From Aliigemmobacter aestuarii (GTDB taxonomy: Bacteria; Pseudomonadota; Alphaproteobacteria; Rhodobacterales; Rhodobacteraceae), in NCBI RefSeq assembly GCF_004799285.1, contig NZ_SSND01000005.1:124001-188000 (forward strand): a DNA stretch of 64,000 bases. Direction: 5' to 3'. Below are positions 62,398 to 64,000 of this stretch, piece after piece. How positions within the stretch are numbered: position 1 is the stretch's first letter; the number at the start of each line of letters is the position of its first letter. The translations under genes and the position numbers were made by a program. The notes beneath the pieces are model-generated. The model saw nothing but the letters and a program-made list of their open reading frames with translations. It did not search any database and had not been told where the DNA came from.

Positions 62398-64000
62398 ATG
62401 CATGCCTATCGCAGCCACACCTGCGCGGAACTGAACAAGGCCCATGTGGGCGAAACGGTGCGGCTTTCGGGCTGGGTGCACCGCGTGCGCGACCACGGGG
62501 GGGTGCTGTTCATCGACCTGCGCGATCATTACGGGATCACCCAGGTTCTGGCCGACAGCGACAGCCCGGCCTTCGCCGCGATCGAAAAGCTGCGCGCGGA
62601 ATACGTGATCCGCGTGGAAGGCCGCGTGAAGGCGCGCGATGCAAGCCTCGTGAACCCCAAGATCCCGACCGGCGAGATCGAGGTCTATGTGACCGCGATG
62701 GATGTGCTTGGCCCGGCCGAGGAATTGCCGATGCCCGTCTTCGGCGAGGTCGATTATCCCGAGGAAACCCGCCTCACCTATCGCTTCCTCGACCTGCGGC
62801 GCGACAAGCTGCATCAGAACATGATGCTGCGGTCGAACGTGGTGCGGTCCTTGCGCAACCGGATGTGGGATCAGGGCTTCAACGAATTCCAGACGCCGAT
62901 CATCACCGCCTCGTCGCCCGAGGGCGCGCGCGACTTCCTCGTGCCGTCGCGGCTGCATCCGGGCAAGTTCTATGCCCTTCCGCAGGCGCCCCAGCAGTTC
63001 AAGCAGCTGATCATGGTGGCGGGCTTCGACCGCTATTTCCAGATCGCACCCTGTTTCCGCGATGAAGACCCGCGCGCCGACCGCAGCCCGACCGACTTCT
63101 ATCAGCTTGACGTCGAGATGAGCTTTGTCGAACAGGAAGACGTGTTCGCCGCCGTGCAGCCGGTCATCCAGGGCGTGTTCGAGGAATTCGGCGGCGGGCG
63201 GACGGTGCATGCCGACTGGCCGCGCATCGCCTATCGCGACGCGCTGAAATGGTACGGCAGCGACAAGCCCGACCTGCGCAACCCGATCAGGATGCAGGAC
63301 GTAAGCGAGCATTTCCGCGGCTCGGGCTTCGGCATCTTTGCCAAGCTCTTGGAAAACGAGGGCACCGAGGTCCGCGCGATTCCCGCGCCCACGGGCGGCA
63401 GCCGCAAGTTCTGTGACCGGATGAACGCCTTCGCCCAGAAAGAGGGCCTGCCGGGCATGGGCTACATCTTCTGGCGCGAGGCCGAGGATGGATCGGGGAT
63501 GGAACCCGCCGGCCCCATCGCCAAGGCGATCGGCCCGGAACGGACCGAAGCGATCCGCACCCAGCTTGGTCTGGGGATGGGCGATGCGGTGTTCTTCCTT
63601 GGCGGCAAGCCCGAGGCCTTCGAGGCCGTCGCGGGCCGCGCAAGAAACGAGATCGGCCGCGAACTGGGCCTGACGGAACAGGATTGCTTCCGCTTCGCCT
63701 GGATCGTGGATTTCCCGATGTTCGAGAAGACGGACGAGGGCAAGATCGACTTCTCGCACAACCCCTTCTCGATGCCGCAGGGCGGGATGGAGGCGCTGAA
63801 CGGCGATCCGCTGAAGGTCCTGGCCTATCAGTATGACCTGGCCTGCAACGGTTATGAGCTGATTTCGGGCGGCATCCGCAACCACAAGCCGGAAATCATG
63901 TTCAAGGCGTTCGAGATCGCGGGCTATCCGGCCAGCGAGGTGGAAAACCGCTTTGGCGGCATGGTCAAGGCGTTCCGCTATGGCGCTCCGCCCCACGGCG
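62398..64000 (+). CDS. aspS: Aspartate--tRNA ligase (partial, runs off the window)
   Basis: About 534 codons are visible before the window ends. The protein starts [19 protein letters not shown], followed by the OB-fold anticodon domain ([28 protein letters not shown]). The class II core includes motif 2 ([10 protein letters not shown]) and a GAD-type insertion between about 290 and 410. The reading frame is open to the end, so the last about 55 residues are missing. The ATG at 62398 is preferred over one at 62392 because GGAAGGGA then has proper spacing. Confidence 0.96.
   Translation, partial: MHAYRSHTCAELNKAHVGETVRLSGWVHRVRDHGGVLFIDLRDHYGITQVLADSDSPAFAAIEKLRAEYVIRVEGRVKARDASLVNPKIPTGEIEVYVTAMDVLGPAEELPMPVFGEVDYPEETRLTYRFLDLRRDKLHQNMMLRSNVVRSLRNRMWDQGFNEFQTPIITASSPEGARDFLVPSRLHPGKFYALPQAPQQFKQLIMVAGFDRYFQIAPCFRDEDPRADRSPTDFYQLDVEMSFVEQEDVFAAVQPVIQGVFEEFGGGRTVHADWPRIAYRDALKWYGSDKPDLRNPIRMQDVSEHFRGSGFGIFAKLLENEGTEVRAIPAPTGGSRKFCDRMNAFAQKEGLPGMGYIFWREAEDGSGMEPAGPIAKAIGPERTEAIRTQLGLGMGDAVFFLGGKPEAFEAVAGRARNEIGRELGLTEQDCFRFAWIVDFPMFEKTDEGKIDFSHNPFSMPQGGMEALNGDPLKVLAYQYDLACNGYELISGGIRNHKPEIMFKAFEIAGYPASEVENRFGGMVKAFRYGAPPHG

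Overview
The window is a high-GC, densely coded alphaproteobacterial chromosome segment, most likely from the Rhodobacteraceae. Supporting signs are a tandem glycine riboswitch in front of gcvT-gcvH-gcvP, an iron-sulfur (CryB/PhrB-type) photolyase, a TRAP transporter, a short GltX, a malic enzyme fused to a phosphotransacetylase-like domain, and a dispersed GC-rich repeat ending in a (GA)TATTT...TGAA tail. No prophage, insertion sequence, CRISPR array or plasmid gene is visible. Nearly everything reads as core or near-core chromosome.

Layout. 1-9.9 kb: a truncated hydrolase, an SDR overlapping an iron-sulfur photolyase, a small secreted protein, an exported protein of about 19 MORN repeats, NAD synthetase, PfkB, and a Tat-exported metallo-beta-lactamase-fold protein. 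9.9-16.5 kb: a LysR regulator divergent from a six-gene operon of three TRAP transporter genes and a three-subunit, opine-oxidase-like amine dehydrogenase; this is the most self-contained uncharacterised system here. 16.6-19.9 kb: gltX, a MATE exporter, and a gamma-glutamylcyclotransferase-like gene overlapping it tail to tail. 20-24.7 kb: glycine riboswitch and glycine cleavage operon. 24.7-26.8 kb: AzlCD exporter, DUF3775 protein, thioredoxin 2 and tRNA-Ala(CGC).

27-34 kb: a DUF4173 membrane protein translationally coupled to a two-component system, a cytochrome b561, an esterase and glyA. 34-39 kb: NAD kinase, a sigma-54-type response regulator with an Hpt partner, and propionyl-CoA synthetase. 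39.8-43.4 kb: malic enzyme divergent from a VOC-cupin fusion across a perfect palindrome. 43.5-48 kb: an overlapping nucleoside salvage operon, cdd-deoA-deoB-add-upp. 48-56.4 kb: a SPOR protein, a degenerate M48-like membrane protein, an acyl-CoA ligase, a DMT transporter, thymidine kinase, a CII-like regulator and an RhlE-type helicase. 56.9-64 kb: carB, pabB-pabC and the start of aspS.

Functional links: the glycine cleavage genes and glyA both feed one-carbon metabolism; nadE and nadK make NAD and NADP; the salvage operon, tdk and carB bear on pyrimidine supply; prpE and maeB serve C3/C4 carbon flow. The items most worth a second look are the TRAP/dehydrogenase operon, the GAFPGA variant in the sigma-54-type regulator, the apparent loss of HExxH in the M48-like protein, the paired hairpins between gcvH and gcvP, and the repeat family.
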